Translations under genes and position numbers: made by a program
Source: Bacillus methanolicus
Lineage (GTDB): Bacteria > Bacillota > Bacilli > Bacillales > Cytobacillaceae
Assembly: GCF_028888695.1 (NCBI RefSeq)
Contig: NZ_PNFF01000002.1
Span: 705,001 to 769,000, forward strand
Length of the DNA stretch: 64,000 nucleotides
Reading direction: 5' to 3'
The notes under the pieces: model-generated
What the model saw: the letters and a program-made list of their open reading frames with translations, nothing else
Database searches by the model: none
Told to the model about the DNA's origin: nothing
Shown here: piece by piece, positions 60,890-64,000 of the stretch
How positions within the stretch are numbered: the first letter of the stretch is position 1
How the letters are laid out: each line of letters opens with the position of its first letter

Positions 60890-62366
60890 TGTCGGAAAAA
60901 GTTTGATCACAACCGCAATTTGCAGGATTCTCGCAAAGGAAGGATACAAAGTTGCCCCTTTTAAATCACAAAATATGTCCAATAATTCTTATGTTACGAT
61001 GGACGGTAAAGAGATTGGCCGTGCCCAAGGTATTCAAGCGGAAGCAGCCGGGACAGAGGCAACGGTCTGGATGAATCCGATATTATTAAAACCGAGGTCC
61101 GATCATCAATCTGAAGTAGTTTTATTAGGCCGGCCGTTTACAACCGTTTCCGGCAAGGAGTACCGAGATTCATTTTATCAAAAAGGATTGGAAACAATTG
61201 AAACTGCGCTAAAAAAACTGCAAGAGGAATATGAACTGATCGTAATTGAAGGAGCGGGAAGCCCGGCGGAAATCAATTTAAAAGACAGAGAACTTGTGAA
61301 TATGAAAGTTGCGGAACTTGCCGATGTACCCGTTGTTTTAGTAGCTGATATTGACCGGGGCGGAGTGTTTGCCAGTATCGTCGGAACACTGGAGCTTCTG
61401 GAAGAAGAGGAACGGAGCAGGGTAAAGGGTGTGATTATTAATAAATTTCGCGGCGATCCCGAGTTGTTTCAAGATGGCATCACGTGGCTTGAGGAACGAA
61501 CGGGTATTCCGGTTCTTGGGGTTGTTCCCTATTTAGACCGGCATATGATAGAAGGAGAAGATTCTCTCTCCCTTCATGACAGGTTTTCAAACCGCCTGCA
61601 AAAAAGCATTGATATTGCTGTTATCAAACTTCCGTATCTTTCAAACTACAGTGACATGGAACCGTTCTTGTATGAAGAGGATGTTTCGGTTCGATGGGTG
61701 AGCAGCACGGAACGATTCGGGAATCCTGATGCTGTGATCATTCCCGGCACGAAAAGTACGATTGAAGATTTGCGATACCTTAAAGATAATGGACTGGCTG
61801 AAGCACTTAAGAAATACGCAGCCAACAAAGGGACAATCGTTGGCATTTGCGGCGGATATCAAATGCTGACCCGTATGCTTGTGGATGAGGCAGGATCTGA
61901 TACAGGGAAAGCCGGAATAAGCGAAGAAGGTCTCGGAATGATTCCGGGAAATACGTTTTTTTACAGTGAAAAGCTGACTGTTCGAACGAAGGGAACGGTT
62001 CACCCTAATGTCGGCGTGGGAGAAATTCCGGTACATGGCTACGAAATTCACCTTGGGAAAACTGATTTTGAACCTTCCGTAAAGAGAAGCCCGTTTTTAT
62101 TGCTTGAGAACGGCGAGGAAGAGGGGTATTGCAGTGACAATGGCTCGATCATTGGCACGTATTTGCACCACCTTTTTCATAATGATCAGTGGCGGAGCGA
62201 GTGGTTGAATCGATTGAGGAAAAGAAAAGGGCTTTCTGTTCGTCATCCCGTTTTTATTGGAGAGCTGAAGGATGCAAAATATGATGAATTGGCTACCGGC
62301 ATAAAGCCGTTTTTAAACTGGGAGCAAGTGAAAAACATTATTTTCACGGGAGCGGGAAGCGAATGA
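60855..62366 (+). CDS. cobQ: Cobyric acid synthase CobQ
   Basis: A 503-residue amidotransferase adding four amides to the corrin. The N-terminal dethiobiotin-synthase-like ATP domain has IQGTASDVGKSLITTAICRI, PFKSQNMSNNSYVT and VIEGAGSPAEINL. The C-terminal triad glutaminase has IVGICGGYQML (Cys near 332) and GTYLHHLFHND (His). ATG 60855 follows GAAAGGAGA. The presence of CobQ shows that cobyrinic acid-type precursors, not only cobinamide, can be used. Confidence 0.95.
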   Translation: MKGIMIQGTASDVGKSLITTAICRILAKEGYKVAPFKSQNMSNNSYVTMDGKEIGRAQGIQAEAAGTEATVWMNPILLKPRSDHQSEVVLLGRPFTTVSGKEYRDSFYQKGLETIETALKKLQEEYELIVIEGAGSPAEINLKDRELVNMKVAELADVPVVLVADIDRGGVFASIVGTLELLEEEERSRVKGVIINKFRGDPELFQDGITWLEERTGIPVLGVVPYLDRHMIEGEDSLSLHDRFSNRLQKSIDIAVIKLPYLSNYSDMEPFLYEEDVSVRWVSSTERFGNPDAVIIPGTKSTIEDLRYLKDNGLAEALKKYAANKGTIVGICGGYQMLTRMLVDEAGSDTGKAGISEEGLGMIPGNTFFYSEKLTVRTKGTVHPNVGVGEIPVHGYEIHLGKTDFEPSVKRSPFLLLENGEEEGYCSDNGSIIGTYLHHLFHNDQWRSEWLNRLRKRKGLSVRHPVFIGELKDAKYDELATGIKPFLNWEQVKNIIFTGAGSE

Positions 62367-63148
62367 TAAAAGGGTTCTTGATTAACCTCCAATTTTTTAC
62401 GTCTATTCCTGTTCGGCTAAAACTCCCAATGGATCAATCTCATTTGAAAAAAGCGATTCAAACTTTTCCTTTATTAGGAATTTTTCAAGGCTTTGTTTTT
62501 TCTCTAGTATTGTATTTGTTGCAACATTATACGCCCTTTTCTGATCTTGCTGCTGCATTTTTTCTTTGGCTATTGACTATTATTCTCACAGGCGGGATTC
62601 ATCTCGACGGTTGGATTGATGCTAGTGACGCTTATTTTTCTTTTCAGGATAGAGAGAAACGGCTTGAAATTATGAAGGATCCCCGGACAGGGGCATTCGG
62701 GGTTATTTCGGTTATCATTCTGTTGAGCAGCAGATTCATATTTTTATACGAAATTACCGTTATGGCTAATTTGTTTTCATATTACTTAATGATGTTTATC
62801 CCTTTTTTGGGAAAAAGCGCGATGGGTTATTTTCTTACCGGCTTGCCGTCTGTGAGAAAAGAAGGGCTTGCCTTTTTCTTTCAGCAAGCAGCGGATGTTC
62901 GTTCATTATGGATATACCCATTGTATCTGCTGTTTTTTCTCGGGCTGGCTTTTCTTTTATCTATTAAGCTCTTTCTTTTTTTTGCTGTAATCCTTTTTTC
63001 TGCAGTTGCCGCAGTTATTTTTTTAAAGTATAAAATAATGAAATGGTTTGGCGGAGTAACAGGAGATGTGTTAGGGTCCGCCGTGGAAGGAGTGGAGCTT
63101 TTATTATGGGCAATTCTGTGGTTGTTGCACTATTTCGCCATGGCTTAA
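62363..63148 (+). CDS. cobS: Adenosylcobinamide-GDP ribazoletransferase CobS
   Basis: A 261-residue membrane enzyme joining GDP-cobinamide to alpha-ribazole, the last assembly step. Marks are FTSIPVRLKLPM at the N-terminus, TGGIHLDGWIDASDAYFS (Asp-rich Mg site, near 77-95), MKDPRTGAFGVI and the C-terminal GGVTGDVLGSAVEGVELLLW. ATG 62363 overlaps the cobQ stop by 4 nt. Confidence 0.94.
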   Translation: MIKGFLINLQFFTSIPVRLKLPMDQSHLKKAIQTFPLLGIFQGFVFSLVLYLLQHYTPFSDLAAAFFLWLLTIILTGGIHLDGWIDASDAYFSFQDREKRLEIMKDPRTGAFGVISVIILLSSRFIFLYEITVMANLFSYYLMMFIPFLGKSAMGYFLTGLPSVRKEGLAFFFQQAADVRSLWIYPLYLLFFLGLAFLLSIKLFLFFAVILFSAVAAVIFLKYKIMKWFGGVTGDVLGSAVEGVELLLWAILWLLHYFAMA

Positions 63149-63732
63149 CGGCATATAATCAGCGAAAAGCGATTATCGGCTGGTCCGATTTTCAGCTGAG
63201 CCATGACGGCCGGATGCAGTTAAAGGAAATAAAGGATAAACTTCCGGAGTATGAGAAAGTGTTTAGCAGTGATTTGCAAAGATGTATGGAAACTGCCAGA
63301 CTGCTGTTTCCAGCAGCTGATCCAATTCTGATTCCTGATCTGCGTGAACTGAATTTTGGAATATGGGAAGGAAAAACTCATCAAGAGCTTGAAAAGGACG
63401 GTGTTTATCAAAGCTGGTTGGACGATTATTTATCCGTCCGGCCGCCTGAAGGTGAATTATTTCCCGAGTTTGCCGAAAGAGTTGACCGAGGCTGGAATAA
63501 GTTGAAGGAGGAAATGTTACAAAACGGTGTGAACAGGGCCATTGCCGTGACGCATGGAGGAGTTATTAAGTATTTGCTGTCTAAGTTCGCTCCTTATGAA
63601 CAGACTTTTTGGGAATGGAAGGTGAAGCACGGGCATGGCTACGAATTAGAATGGGAAAACAATGCCTTTAGGAGGGGGGAACGGTGCACTTTATTACGGG
63701 AGGTTCCTTTAACGGAAAAGCAAAATGGGTAA
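63106..63732 (+). CDS. cobC: Alpha-ribazole phosphatase-type histidine phosphatase CobC
   Basis: A 208-residue histidine phosphatase that should dephosphorylate alpha-ribazole phosphate or adenosylcobalamin phosphate. The phospho-His is in ALFRHGLTAYNQ (near 8-19), with FSSDLQRCMETA, LRELNFGIWEGKT and AVTHGGVIKYLL. ATG 63106 is chosen by homology to the family start; it overlaps cobS by 43 nt, with AAGGAG upstream. Confidence 0.9.
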   Translation: MGNSVVVALFRHGLTAYNQRKAIIGWSDFQLSHDGRMQLKEIKDKLPEYEKVFSSDLQRCMETARLLFPAADPILIPDLRELNFGIWEGKTHQELEKDGVYQSWLDDYLSVRPPEGELFPEFAERVDRGWNKLKEEMLQNGVNRAIAVTHGGVIKYLLSKFAPYEQTFWEWKVKHGHGYELEWENNAFRRGERCTLLREVPLTEKQNG

Positions 63733-64000
63733 GGAGCTTTTATCATATTGAAGAGAGAGAAGACGTACTATGGATTTCGGCTTATAAACATCAGCCACTT
63801 CCAATCACGCTCCATGATTTAGGAAAAGATTTCGTTGTCCTGGAGGGAGCGGAACAATGGATAAGAGAAATCTCGGCACGGTCTGATTCCAATGGTTTCC
63901 GGGAGCAATGGAAGAATGTATTAAGGAATTGGTATCTTTGGGAAAACGAAAGACCGGATCGGACACTCGTAATTATCGGAGCGGATATTACAAAAGGGAT
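63683..64000 (+). CDS. Second CobU-like P-loop protein (cut by window edge)
   Basis: GTG 63683 follows AGGAGGGGGGA and overlaps cobC by 50 nt. The first 106 codons start MHFITGGSFNGKAKWVRSFY, a P-loop of the CobU kind (GGxxxGK), followed by ISAYKHQPLPITLHDLGKDF and TLVIIGADITKG, similar to the CobU strand and 'SNE/GAD' region. It lacks the His motif in the visible part. Bacillaceae often carry such a second gene in this operon. The 3' end is outside the window. Confidence 0.75.

Overview
The window looks like a chromosomal segment of a spore-forming Bacillaceae species with low to moderate GC. The signs are a sigW-rsiW-cdaA-cdaR-glmM-glmS block in the usual Bacillus order, a glmS ribozyme, L-box, THI-box and cobalamin riboswitches, YjcZ-type and Spo0E-type sporulation genes, and the yhbD/bacE/bacF set. 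I cannot fix the species from sequence alone.

Layout. 1-472: the 3' end of a tRNA cluster (Tyr partial, Gln, Lys, Gly, Ala). 644-2196: a short GntR (YtrA-type) repressor with a DUF1648 membrane protein and a visible operator. 2503-10997: arginase, a small Spo0E-like gene, sigma-W and its anti-sigma factor, c-di-AMP cyclase and its regulator, phosphoglucosamine mutase and ribozyme-controlled glmS. These genes join envelope stress control to amino-sugar and c-di-AMP supply.

11.1-23.0 kb is accessory: gene relics, an EVE/PUA-like protein, a VapBC-type toxin-antitoxin pair, a GNAT, an MBL hydrolase, the bactofilin operon (yhbD-bacE-bacF), two tiny YjcZ genes, a VOC protein, a frameshifted polysaccharide deacetylase and an alpha/beta hydrolase. 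23.2-28.8 kb is a complete mannitol operon (mtlA, mtlR, mtlF, mtlD) with a shared 20-nt box and cre-like sites. 29.3-31.7 kb is an IS21-family element.

32.5-34.5 kb holds an IS110-family (IS1111-like) element inserted in an array of 20-bp tandem repeats. The repeat register fixes the insertion point exactly. The 3' non-coding end of the element contains a foldable RNA whose two internal-loop arms match the two sides of its own insertion site, with a second loop matching its own ends. This candidate bridge RNA (seekRNA) is the most interesting object in the window. A second, unrelated-sequence 20-bp array lies at 50.9-51.0 kb.

35.7-39.6 kb is a TPP-riboswitch thiazole operon (tenI-thiO-thiS-thiG-thiF), followed by gluconokinase. 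41.4-47.4 kb is a decaying island: an orphan palindrome, a tRNA-like relic, broken kdpB and kdpC, and a broken ABC transporter of the OpuC/EgtU type, with intact DUF3231 and CBO0543 genes between. 47.5-54.4 kb: a subtilase, a lysine-riboswitch-controlled permease, an SRAP protein, MgtE and an unrecognised protein. 54.5-64.0 kb: a cobalamin-riboswitch operon for uptake and salvage (btuF, btuC, btuD-cbiZ fusion, cbiB, cobD, cobU, cobQ, cobS, cobC and a second CobU-like protein cut by the window edge). Corrin-ring assembly genes are absent from the window, which fits B12 precursor salvage.
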